DNA from: an uncultured Eubacteriales bacterium
Lineage (GTDB): Bacteria > Bacillota_A > Clostridia > Lachnospirales > Lachnospiraceae
DNA: 5,860 bases
Assembly: GCA_902803345.1 (NCBI GenBank)
Contig: CADCPV010000379.1
Location: 1-5,860, forward strand
Direction of reading: 5' to 3'
Part shown: positions 1 to 5,860 of the stretch, in pieces
Position numbering within the stretch: position 1 is the stretch's first letter
Layout: each line of letters begins with the position of its first letter
Program-made: the position numbers and the translations under genes
Notes under the pieces: model-generated
What the model was told of the DNA's origin: nothing
Database searches by the model: none
What the model saw: only the letters and a program-made list of their open reading frames with translations

Positions 1-123
1 GATGTGAAGGTCGGCGATGTAATTGAGATCGCATTCGGGGCAAAGGCACTTCGTGCGGAAGTCCTGGATGTACAGGAAACCGTAAAAAAAGAGAACGCGA
101 AAGAATTGGTAAGGTATCTATAG
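1..123 (+). CDS. rqcP: RqcP/YabO-like S4-domain RNA-binding protein, C-terminal fragment
   Basis: Frame 1 is open from the first base to a TAG at 121-123 and gives 40 residues; the start lies left of the window. The fragment reads DVKVGDVIEI, then a short beta-hairpin (FGAKALRAEVLDV) and a charged helix-like tail ending in ELVRYL. This matches the second half of small (about 80-90 residue) S4-domain proteins of the YabO/RqcP/Hsp15 group, where V.VGD.I.I.FG is the typical post-helix signature. RqcP is known to bind stalled 50S-peptidyl-tRNA complexes and to work with RqcH in adding alanine tails to aborted nascent chains. Its position just upstream of divIC matches B. subtilis yabO and supports RqcP over a generic S4 protein. 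The RNA-binding helices of the S4 fold are outside the window, so the family call rests on the C-terminus and on gene order. Confidence 0.8.
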   Translation, partial: DVKVGDVIEIAFGAKALRAEVLDVQETVKKENAKELVRYL

Positions 124-168
124 GAAAAAGCTCTGCACCGTCTCATACGGATCACGCAGAGCTTTTTC
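124..168 (+). terminator. Terminator-like perfect 13-bp hairpin between rqcP and divIC
   Basis: GAAAAAGCTCTGC (124-136) and GCAGAGCTTTTTC (156-168) are exact reverse complements separated by 19 nt. The GC-rich core GCTCTGC/GCAGAGC is flanked by an A-run on the 5' side and a T-run (163-167) on the 3' side, so the element looks like an intrinsic terminator in both orientations. Inside the loop, CCGT (138-141) and ACGG (147-150) can form a further 4-bp stem with a 5-nt loop. The 5' arm begins directly after the rqcP stop codon. The next gene is co-directional and its ribosome binding site starts 5 nt after the 3' arm, with no visible promoter between. The hairpin may therefore act as a partial terminator, attenuator or mRNA-processing boundary rather than a full stop. 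Confidence 0.75.
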
Positions 169-173
169 AAAAA

Positions 174-180
174 GGGAGGA
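174..180 (+). promoter_or_regulatory. Ribosome binding site of divIC (decides start at 187)
   Basis: GGGAGGA lies immediately before an ATG at 181 and 6 nt before a second in-frame ATG at 187. The zero spacing to 181 is too short for normal initiation, so 187 is the better start. Confidence 0.75.
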
Positions 181-186
181 ATGGAC

Positions 187-489
187 ATGGCAGGCACGAG
201 CATCCGAAGAAGACGTGCCAATAAGCGTGCAGTTATCCTTGCGGTCATCGTACTTCTGGTGATCGCAGTGATTTTTGCTGTCCAGGCCGTCCGTCTGCGC
301 CGGGAAAATGAAATCCTGAAGAAGTACAAGGAAGCCCTTGAGGAGAGCCTCGTCAGCGAAGAGGAGATCCGTGCCTTCCTGGAAGAAAACAAGGACAAGG
401 ACCTGACCCGCGAAGAGCTGATTGAGCTTGCCCGGGAGCGTTTCGGCCTGATTTTCCCGGACGAAATCCTCTTCCTTCCCGAAGAGTAG
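187..489 (+). CDS. divIC: DivIC/FtsB-family septum formation initiator protein
   Basis: A 100-residue single-pass membrane protein of the divisome. DivIC/FtsB proteins pair with FtsL and DivIB/FtsQ and help activate septal peptidoglycan synthesis. The basic N-terminus (RRRRANKR, residues 7-14) is followed by a hydrophobic segment at about 15-35 (AVILAVIVLLVIAVIFAV). After that comes a charged heptad-like helix from about 36 to 70 (RLRRENEILKKYKEALEE) and a conserved C-terminal block, ARERFGLIFPDEILFLPEE, at 82-100. This gives the family order of cytoplasmic tail, one membrane helix, extracytoplasmic coiled coil and LGxxxPxE-type end. The basic tail predicts N-in, C-out topology. An ATG at 181 would add two residues but has no spacing from the ribosome binding site, so 187 is preferred. 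The location between rqcP and tilS favours DivIC over other small coiled-coil membrane proteins. The stop is 6 nt before the tilS start. Confidence 0.88.
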   Translation: MAGTSIRRRRANKRAVILAVIVLLVIAVIFAVQAVRLRRENEILKKYKEALEESLVSEEEIRAFLEENKDKDLTREELIELARERFGLIFPDEILFLPEE

Positions 490-495
490 GGCAAA

Positions 496-1848
496 ATGTC
501 GGCAGCGAGAAAGTCCGTCCTTGAGACGATCCAGCAATATGAAATGATCCGCCCCGGTGATTGCGTCCTTGTCGGATTCAGCGGCGGGGCGGATTCGCTG
601 TGTTTACTGGTTACGCTTTGGGAACTCTCGGCGGAACTTGAAATCACGGTTTCGGCGCTTCACGTTCACCATGGGCTCCGGGGCGATGCGGCAGACCGGG
701 ATGCGGCTTTTGCAGAGGAATTCTGTCAGGCACGGGGAATTCCGTATGCCGTCCGTCATGTGGATACGAAAGCCCGCACAAAAGAAACCGGCGAGTCGCT
801 CGAGGAAGCGGCAAGATCGCTTCGCTATGAAGCACTTTCCGAGCGGGCCGAAGAAATCGGGGCGTCGCGGATTGCGGTTGCACATCATGAGAATGATTCC
901 GCAGAGACCTTGCTGTTCCATCTGATCCGGGGAAGCGCGCTTCGGGGACTTTCCGGAATTCCGCCGGTGCGCGGGAAAATTATCCGTCCGCTTTTATTCT
1001 GCTCAAAAGACGAAATCCTCCGGGATCTTCAGGAGCGCGGCCTTTCATACTGCGAGGACGAGACCAACGACTCGGATATGGCAACCCGGAACCGGATCCG
1101 CCGGGATGTGCTTCCGAACCTTGCAGAGATCCGTCCGGATGCGGCAAAAAAGATTGCAGAAACCGGCGCATATCTTTCGGAAGTAGATGCTTACCTTACA
1201 AAAGAGGCGAGAAAGAAGCTCGACGAATTCCCCGCGCGTGACGGTTCGGGGATTGATGCAGCGCTCCTTTCAAAAGCTCCGGGTATTATGCAGGAGTATC
1301 TCATCGCAACTTACCTTCGGAACCGGGGCTGTTCCATGAAGGATATGACGCGGGAACACCTCCAAAAGATCGCGGCGCTTTCGGATCTTCCTGTCGGGAA
1401 GGGGATTGACCTTCCGTCGGGGCTTCGGGCCGAGAGAAGCTATGACAGTGTGCGGATTTTCCCGAAAAACGGGACGGAAACAGAAAAAACGACAGACAAT
1501 TCCGCCGTTTCCATGCACATCCGTGTGTTTTCCCGTGTGGAAAACGAGGATTTTCCCGAAAAAGAGTATACGAAATGGTTTGATTGTGATAAAATAAACA
1601 GATCGCCGGTTCTTCGGACGCGCAGTCCGGGCGACCGGATTGCGGTTTCTGCGGGACAGCACAAGAAGCTGTCGGACTGGATGATTGATGAAAAGATTCC
1701 GAAACAGAAACGGGATTCGGTTCTTCTTGTAGCGGACGGACCGGATATTCTGTGGGCAGTCGGTTACCGGATGGGCGCGGACGCGAAAATTACGGCAGAT
1801 ACCGTGCGCATCATGGAGATTACAATTGAGGGAAGGAGCGAAGAATAA
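496..1848 (+). CDS. tilS: tRNA(Ile)-lysidine synthetase TilS
   Basis: This 450-residue cytoplasmic enzyme ligates lysine, using ATP, to C34 of tRNA(Ile) with a CAU anticodon, switching it from AUG to AUA decoding; the activity is normally essential. The N-terminal PP-loop ATPase domain has SGGADS at residues 29-34, HVHHGLRG at 56-63 (the VNHGLR-type motif), EEAARSLRY at 103-111, and HHENDSAET at 130-138 followed by RGSALRGLSGIP. RNRIRRDVLP at 198-207 is the conserved tRNA-contact region. The C-terminal domain shows RSPGDRI at 376-382, then KKLSDWMIDEKIP and WAVGYRMG, which is the TilS C-terminal signature. Full two-domain length fits the longer Firmicute form. The start has a weak AGGG (488-491) overlapping the divIC stop, suggesting coupled translation. 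The TAA at 1846-1848 abuts the next ATG. A stretch around 1480-1605, at the linker before the C-terminal domain, is locally A/T-richer than its surroundings. Confidence 0.96.
   Translation: MSAARKSVLETIQQYEMIRPGDCVLVGFSGGADSLCLLVTLWELSAELEITVSALHVHHGLRGDAADRDAAFAEEFCQARGIPYAVRHVDTKARTKETGESLEEAARSLRYEALSERAEEIGASRIAVAHHENDSAETLLFHLIRGSALRGLSGIPPVRGKIIRPLLFCSKDEILRDLQERGLSYCEDETNDSDMATRNRIRRDVLPNLAEIRPDAAKKIAETGAYLSEVDAYLTKEARKKLDEFPARDGSGIDAALLSKAPGIMQEYLIATYLRNRGCSMKDMTREHLQKIAALSDLPVGKGIDLPSGLRAERSYDSVRIFPKNGTETEKTTDNSAVSMHIRVFSRVENEDFPEKEYTKWFDCDKINRSPVLRTRSPGDRIAVSAGQHKKLSDWMIDEKIPKQKRDSVLLVADGPDILWAVGYRMGADAKITADTVRIMEITIEGRSEE
1833..1838 (+). promoter_or_regulatory. Ribosome binding site of hpt inside the tilS 3' end
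   Basis: AAGGAG lies within the last codons of tilS, 10 nt before the ATG at 1849. No untranslated gap exists between the genes, so ribosomes ending on tilS pass over this site, which favours coupling. Confidence 0.65.
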
Positions 1849-2388
1849 ATGAAGGATATTATCAGCGTATTGATCCCGGAGTCTGAAATGAAGAAACGCA
1901 TCGCGGAACTCGGACAGCAGATTACCGAGGATTTTCAGGGCGAGAGTGTTCACCTGATCTGCATCCTGAAAGGCAGCGTCTTTTTCACCTGTGAGCTGGC
2001 GCAGCACATTCATGTGCCGCTGACAATGGATTTCATGCGGGTTGCTTCCTACGGGGACGGTACGACAAGCTCCGGCATTGTACGGCTCTCAAAGGACCTG
2101 GATGACTCGATCGAGGGCAAAAACGTCGTCGTGGTTGAGGATATCGTCGACACCGGACGCACCTTAAGCTACCTTTTGAAGCTGTTTGAACAGCGGAAGC
2201 CGAAGAGCCTGAAGCTCTGCACGCTTCTCAGTAAACCCGCGCGCCGGGTGACCGAGATCGAAGGCGACTATACCGGTTTTGAGATTCCGGACAAGTTCGT
2301 GGTCGGCTTCGGCCTGGATTTCGCAGAGCATTACCGGAACCTGCCGTACATCGGCGTGATCGAAGAATTAGGAGACGAGCGTGAATAA
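1849..2388 (+). CDS. hpt: Hypoxanthine (guanine) phosphoribosyltransferase
   Basis: A 179-residue cytoplasmic purine salvage enzyme that joins hypoxanthine or guanine to PRPP, giving IMP or GMP and pyrophosphate. The type I phosphoribosyltransferase fold is clear. LKGS at 40-43 is the pyrophosphate-binding loop, and [10 protein letters not shown] at 67-76 is the mobile catalytic loop. The PRPP motif [14 protein letters not shown] is at 93-106, with the acidic pair E97-D98 and catalytic-base candidate D101. The purine-recognition region [11 protein letters not shown] at 147-157 has K149 and D157. Length is usual for bacterial Hpt/HprT (about 175-185). In Firmicutes this enzyme is known to be inhibited by (p)ppGpp; the sequence alone cannot show this here. 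ATG 1849 is adjacent to the tilS stop, and the gene's last 8 nt overlap ftsH. The tilS-hpt-ftsH order is the ancestral Firmicute arrangement. Confidence 0.96.
   Translation: MKDIISVLIPESEMKKRIAELGQQITEDFQGESVHLICILKGSVFFTCELAQHIHVPLTMDFMRVASYGDGTTSSGIVRLSKDLDDSIEGKNVVVVEDIVDTGRTLSYLLKLFEQRKPKSLKLCTLLSKPARRVTEIEGDYTGFEIPDKFVVGFGLDFAEHYRNLPYIGVIEELGDERE
2370..2374 (+). promoter_or_regulatory. Ribosome binding site for the GTG start of ftsH
   Basis: AGGAG sits 6 nt before GTG at 2381, inside the end of hpt. The first in-frame ATG (2414, Met12) lies at the start of the first membrane helix and would delete the basic N-terminal tail. The ribosome binding site therefore supports the GTG start. Confidence 0.8.
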
Positions 2389-4231
2389 TCAACAGGGCAG
2401 AAAAAGGACGGGAATGCTGGTTTATGTGGTGTTCCTTCTGATCCTTCTCGGAGGCGCCTTCCTTTTCCAGAAATTTTTCAACCGGACGACGGATGTCAGC
2501 TACGCCCAGTATCAGGAAGATCTTTCGAACGGCGCAGTTACCGAAGCGGCCATCAAACAGAACAACCAGGTCCCGACCGGGAAGGTGCTGTACCAGACAG
2601 TCGGACAGACCGTTTACAGTGTCAATGTTCCGGACGTCAATGCGGAGAAAGACGCACTTTTAGAGAAGGGCCTCGATATCACCTTTAACGATGTACCGGG
2701 CGAGCAGCTGTTTTTGTCGACGATCCTGCCGGTTGTGCTGATGCTCGGCGGCTGCTTCTTCCTCTTCATTATGATGACGGGGCGGATGAATGTTGCAAAC
2801 GGCGGATCGTCAGGAAATCCGATGAGCGGCTTCACGAAAAGCCGCGCAAGGATGACCGATGCAGAGAAGAATGCGATCAAGTTTTCCGATGTTGCAGGCC
2901 TTGTTGAAGAGAAGGAAGAACTCTTTGAAGTCGTGGATTTTCTGAAGGATCCCGGCAAATACACGAATCTCGGCGCCCGGATTCCGAAGGGCGTGCTCCT
3001 TGTCGGCCCTCCCGGAACCGGCAAGACGCTTCTCGCGAAGGCGGTCGCGGGCGAGGCCGGCGTTCCGTTCTTTACGATTTCCGGTTCAGACTTTGTGGAA
3101 ATGTTTGTCGGCGTCGGTGCCTCCCGGGTGCGCGATCTTTTTGAAAATGCCAAGAAGAATTCCCCCTGCATCATCTTTATCGACGAAATCGATGCGGTCG
3201 CCCGGATCCGCGGATCGGGTCTCGGCGGCGGTCATGACGAGCGCGAGCAGACCCTGAACCAGCTTCTGGTCGAAATGGACGGCTTCTCAGTGAACGAGGG
3301 CATCATTGTCATGGCAGCGACGAACCGCGCGGATATCCTGGATCCTGCGATTCTGCGTCCGGGCCGATTTGACCGGAAGGTTGCGGTCGGCCGCCCGGAT
3401 GTACGGGGCCGCGAGGAAATCCTGCAGGTACATGCGCGGAACAAGAAACTCGGCGACGATGTGGATCTTCGGCGCGTGGCGCAGACGACGGCCGGATTTG
3501 CCGGCGCGGATCTTGAGAACCTGATGAATGAGGCGGCGATCGGCGCGGCGAAGAAAAACCGCGGATACATTTCGCAGGAAGACATCAACCAGGCCTTTGT
3601 CAAGGTCGGTATCGGCGCCGAAAAGCATTCGAAAGTGATTTCCGACAAGGAGAAGCGGATTACAGCCTTCCACGAGATGGGCCATGCAATCCTCTTTGAG
3701 GCGCTGCCGGATGTCGGCCCCGTCCATACAATTTCGATTATTCCGACCGGGCTTGGGGCAGCGGGCTATACGATGCCGCTCCCGGAGCAGGACGAAATGT
3801 TCAATACAAAGTCCAAAATGCTGCAGACGATTATGGTCAGCATGGGCGGACGGATCGCCGAGGAGATCGAATTCTCGGAGATCACAACCGGCGCCTCGCA
3901 GGATATCCGGCAGGCAACCGAGATCGCGCGCGACATGGTGATGAAATACGGCATGTCGGAGCGGATCGGATTTATCAATTACGAACAGCAGGAGGATGCG
4001 GTGTTTATGGGCCGCGACCTCGGGCATATGAAGACTTACGGCCCGGATGTCTACAACGAGATCGAGTCGGAAGTCAAACGGATCATCAGCGACTGCTACG
4101 AAAAGGCCAGAGAAATCCTGCTTTCAAAGCGGGAAGTGCTGAACCAGGGCGCAGAGCAGCTGATTGAAACCGAGAAAATGACGAAGGAAGAGTTTGAAGC
4201 CATCTATTATGGAGAGTCCCGGAATTCCTGA
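2381..4231 (+). CDS. ftsH: ATP-dependent zinc metalloprotease FtsH
   Basis: A 616-residue membrane-anchored AAA+ protease that forms hexamers and degrades misfolded membrane proteins and short-lived regulators. Order of parts: membrane helix 1 at about 12-30; an extracytoplasmic domain at about 35-108; membrane helix 2 at about 113-133; and a Gly/Ser-rich linker. The AAA domain follows, with Walker A GPPGTGKT at 209-216, pore loop MFVGVG at 241-246, Walker B IIFIDEID at 264-271, and [10 protein letters not shown] at 313-322. The second region of homology has candidate arginine fingers R326 and R329 in LRPGRFDR. The peptidase domain has the zinc motif HEMGH at 431-435 (usually HEAGH; the ligands H431 and H435 and catalytic E432 are kept). 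The probable third ligand is D508 in TTGASQDI. The C-terminus ([13 protein letters not shown]) is of normal type, so nothing is truncated. It overlaps hpt by 8 nt and the following glycosidase gene by 23 nt. Confidence 0.97.
   Translation: MNNQQGRKRTGMLVYVVFLLILLGGAFLFQKFFNRTTDVSYAQYQEDLSNGAVTEAAIKQNNQVPTGKVLYQTVGQTVYSVNVPDVNAEKDALLEKGLDITFNDVPGEQLFLSTILPVVLMLGGCFFLFIMMTGRMNVANGGSSGNPMSGFTKSRARMTDAEKNAIKFSDVAGLVEEKEELFEVVDFLKDPGKYTNLGARIPKGVLLVGPPGTGKTLLAKAVAGEAGVPFFTISGSDFVEMFVGVGASRVRDLFENAKKNSPCIIFIDEIDAVARIRGSGLGGGHDEREQTLNQLLVEMDGFSVNEGIIVMAATNRADILDPAILRPGRFDRKVAVGRPDVRGREEILQVHARNKKLGDDVDLRRVAQTTAGFAGADLENLMNEAAIGAAKKNRGYISQEDINQAFVKVGIGAEKHSKVISDKEKRITAFHEMGHAILFEALPDVGPVHTISIIPTGLGAAGYTMPLPEQDEMFNTKSKMLQTIMVSMGGRIAEEIEFSEITTGASQDIRQATEIARDMVMKYGMSERIGFINYEQQEDAVFMGRDLGHMKTYGPDVYNEIESEVKRIISDCYEKAREILLSKREVLNQGAEQLIETEKMTKEEFEAIYYGESRNS
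4184..4190 (+). promoter_or_regulatory. Possible ribosome binding site for the GH13 gene within ftsH
   Basis: AAGGAAG is the only purine-rich stretch near the glycosidase start. It is 18 nt before ATG 4209, which is too far, but 3 nt before an in-frame TTG at 4194. The reading frame is closed by TGA at 4179-4181, so initiation must occur after that. Either TTG 4194 is used, or ATG 4209 is reached by coupling from ftsH. Confidence 0.35.
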
Positions 4232-5860
4232 AAAACCGAAGACAAATCCGATCGACCGGGAGGCGCTGTTTGCGGATGAGACCGCATTTTACCGCTTTCC
4301 CGTGTCTTTCTGTCCGGGCACGGAAGTTACCTTCCGCTTCCGGACTGCGAAGGATGATGTGAACCGGGTACTCCTTTTCGGGCGGACCGTCCGCCTTGAA
4401 ATGGAGAAGGCTTTCTCAAAGGGCTCTTTTGACTATTACGAGGCGAAGTACACGGCGGACAACCGGCGCTTTTCCTATGCCTTTGTCGTATTTTCGGATT
4501 CTGAGCGCTGCTTTTTCAACAAGCTCGGCGCGACCTCGGAGGAGTATATTACCGAGGACTACATGTTTGATTTCGATCCGGACTTCCATACGCCCGAGTG
4601 GGCCTACGGTGCGGTCATGTACCAGATCTTTCCGGACCGCTTCCGGAAGGGGGATCCGGGCAGCTCGGTCCGGTCGGGCGAATACCGCTATATGGGCGCA
4701 CCGGTCGAGCAGGTCCGGGACTGGGATGCGCCGATCCACGGATTCGATGTGCGCCGTTTCTACGGCGGGGATCTTGTCGGAATCCGGGAGAAGCTTCCCT
4801 ACCTCTCACAGCTCGGCGTGGAAGTCCTGTACCTGAATCCGATCTTCATTTCTCCCTCGAATCACCGCTACGATTCACAGGATTATGATTATATTGACCC
4901 GCATCTGACGGGCTGCGCAGACGGACCGGGCAGCGACCGCTGTGAGAACGGCCGCTTTTCCGAGCATTACCGCTATATTGTCACAGACCGGGAGATCCTG
5001 GAACGGTCCAACCGCTGGTTTTCGGATTTTGTTGCGGAAGTACACCGCTTCGGCATGAAGCTGATTCTCGACGGTGTTTTCAACCACTGCGGCTCCTTCC
5101 ACAAATGGATGGACCGCGAGCGGATCTATGAGGGCGAAGGCGGTTATGAGACCGGCGCCTATATCTCCGAGGACAGTCCCTATCACGACTATTTCTACTT
5201 CACACCGGACGGGCAGTGGCCCTATAACGGGAAGTATCTCGGCTGGTGGAACAATCCGACGCTTCCGAAGCTGAATTACGAGAGTTCGGATGCAGTGCGG
5301 GAGGAGATCTTAAGGATTGCGAAAAAATGGGTCAGCCCGCCCTATAACTGTGACGGCTGGCGGCTCGATGTCGCGGCGGATCTCGGCCCCGGGAAGCGCT
5401 ACAACCATGAGTTCTGGCGGGACTTCCGGACGGCGGTCCGGGAGGCGAATCCTTCCGCGATCCTGATTGCCGAACACTACGGGAATCCGCGGGAATGGCT
5501 GCGCGGCGACCAGTGGGATACGGTCATGAACTATGACGCGTTCATGGAACCGGTGAGTTTCTTCCTGACCGGGATGGAGAAACATTCGGATCACTATGAT
5601 CCGGTGCTCTATGCAAACGGACGCGAGTTCTTCTACATGCTTCGCGAGAAAATGAGCCGGCTGCCGGGCCAGTCCCTGCTGTCGGCGATGAACGAACTCT
5701 CGAATCACGACCATTCGCGCTTCCTGACGCGTACGAATCACCGGGTCGGACGGCTGCAGAGCGTAGGTGCGCTCGCGGCATCGGAAGGCATTTCCTATGC
5801 GGCTTTCCGCGAAGGCATTGTCATGCAGTTTACGCTTCCGGGCGCGCCGACGATTTACTA
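4209..5860 (+). CDS. GH13 alpha-glycosidase (neopullulanase/cyclomaltodextrinase type), 3' truncated by window
   Basis: 550 codons are open to the right edge. The product probably hydrolyses alpha-glucosidic bonds in maltodextrins or related oligosaccharides inside the cell, since the N-terminus ([14 protein letters not shown]) has no signal peptide. Residues about 17-125 look like the N-terminal beta-sandwich (CBM34-like) of neopullulanases. The catalytic barrel starts at YQIFPDRF (138-145), followed by FYGGDLVGI and LNPIF (209-213). GH13 conserved regions: DGVFNH (288-293); LPKLN, the region V signature of the neopullulanase group; GWRLD with nucleophile D387; AEHYGNP with acid/base E422; and SNHDHSR with transition-state stabiliser D501. 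All three catalytic acids are present. A Lachnospiraceae-type insertion follows IDPHLTG (about 236-265). The start is uncertain: ATG 4209 lies within ftsH (23-nt overlap) without a good ribosome binding site, and TTG 4194 is an alternative. The substrate cannot be fixed from sequence. Confidence 0.9.
   Translation, partial: MESPGIPEKPKTNPIDREALFADETAFYRFPVSFCPGTEVTFRFRTAKDDVNRVLLFGRTVRLEMEKAFSKGSFDYYEAKYTADNRRFSYAFVVFSDSERCFFNKLGATSEEYITEDYMFDFDPDFHTPEWAYGAVMYQIFPDRFRKGDPGSSVRSGEYRYMGAPVEQVRDWDAPIHGFDVRRFYGGDLVGIREKLPYLSQLGVEVLYLNPIFISPSNHRYDSQDYDYIDPHLTGCADGPGSDRCENGRFSEHYRYIVTDREILERSNRWFSDFVAEVHRFGMKLILDGVFNHCGSFHKWMDRERIYEGEGGYETGAYISEDSPYHDYFYFTPDGQWPYNGKYLGWWNNPTLPKLNYESSDAVREEILRIAKKWVSPPYNCDGWRLDVAADLGPGKRYNHEFWRDFRTAVREANPSAILIAEHYGNPREWLRGDQWDTVMNYDAFMEPVSFFLTGMEKHSDHYDPVLYANGREFFYMLREKMSRLPGQSLLSAMNELSNHDHSRFLTRTNHRVGRLQSVGALAASEGISYAAFREGIVMQFTLPGAPTIY

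Noticed and set aside
90..122. Possible -10 box (TATCTA, 115-120) at the end of rqcP that might drive divIC.
   Set aside because: No matching -35 hexamer is visible about 17 bp upstream, and any transcript started here would run straight into the terminator-like hairpin at 124-168.
883..911. TilS motif reads HHENDSAET where the familiar form is HHxDDQxET.
   Set aside because: Asn at the first Asp position is, from memory, common in clostridial TilS proteins, and the second Asp and the ET pair are kept. This is not evidence of an inactive enzyme.
1560..1605. A/T-richer patch with TTGATT and GATAAAAT resembling promoter elements inside tilS.
   Set aside because: The two elements are too close together for a sigma-70/SigA promoter, no good -35 exists at 17 bp, and the patch lies in a linker of TilS where codons are less constrained.
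1270..2013. Long minus-strand open frame (247 codons) opposite tilS and hpt.
   Set aside because: It lies antisense to two clearly functional genes, crosses their junction, and its translation resembles no known family; it follows from the base composition of the coding strand.
3671..3685. FtsH zinc motif is HEMGH, not HEAGH.
   Set aside because: The changed residue is one of the two variable positions in HExxH. Both histidines, the catalytic glutamate and the third ligand D508 are present, so activity is expected.
3287..4027. Long minus-strand open frame (246 codons) opposite the FtsH ATPase and protease domains.
   Set aside because: Fully antisense to conserved ftsH sequence, with no ribosome binding site or recognisable domain; a composition artefact.
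4396..4836. Plus-strand open frame (146 codons) in an alternative frame over the glycosidase.
   Set aside because: It is Arg/Ser-rich out-of-frame translation. The frame starting at 4209 contains all GH13 motifs continuously through this region.

Overview
The window is a compact, plus-strand housekeeping segment from a Clostridia-type Firmicute. Gene content, the glycosidase subtype and the moderately GC-rich codon use (frequent CGG, CCG and GGC) point most to the Lachnospiraceae. That placement is an inference from protein character and gene order, since no marker RNA is present. The gene order follows the conserved Firmicute neighbourhood known in Bacillus subtilis as yabO/rqcP - divIC - tilS - hprT - ftsH.

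Layout: (1) 1-123, C-terminal end of an S4-domain ribosome quality control protein (RqcP/YabO). (2) 124-168, a perfect 13-bp inverted repeat that looks like a symmetrical intrinsic terminator. (3) 187-489, a DivIC/FtsB-type septum protein. (4) 496-1848, TilS, tRNA(Ile)-lysidine synthetase. (5) 1849-2388, Hpt, hypoxanthine phosphoribosyltransferase. (6) 2381-4231, FtsH, the membrane AAA+ zinc protease, starting with GTG. (7) 4209-5860, a cytoplasmic GH13 alpha-glycosidase of neopullulanase/cyclomaltodextrinase type, cut by the right edge.

From divIC onward the genes are packed without promoters or terminators. There is a 6-nt gap (divIC/tilS), zero gap (tilS/hpt), an 8-nt overlap (hpt/ftsH) and a 23-nt overlap (ftsH/GH13). 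This implies one polycistronic, probably translationally coupled message. The products cover division, tRNA decoding, purine salvage, membrane proteolysis and intracellular maltodextrin use. Only the first four belong to the ancient conserved cluster; the glycosidase is a passenger at its end.

The most informative points are absences and junctions. The sporulation genes yabP, yabQ and spoIIE, which sit in this cluster in spore formers, are not here, and the terminator-like hairpin lies exactly where yabP/yabQ would be expected. I see no evidence for a novel defence, mobile or biosynthetic system. There is no RNA gene, CRISPR array, insertion sequence or prophage feature, and no intergenic stretch over 100 bases.
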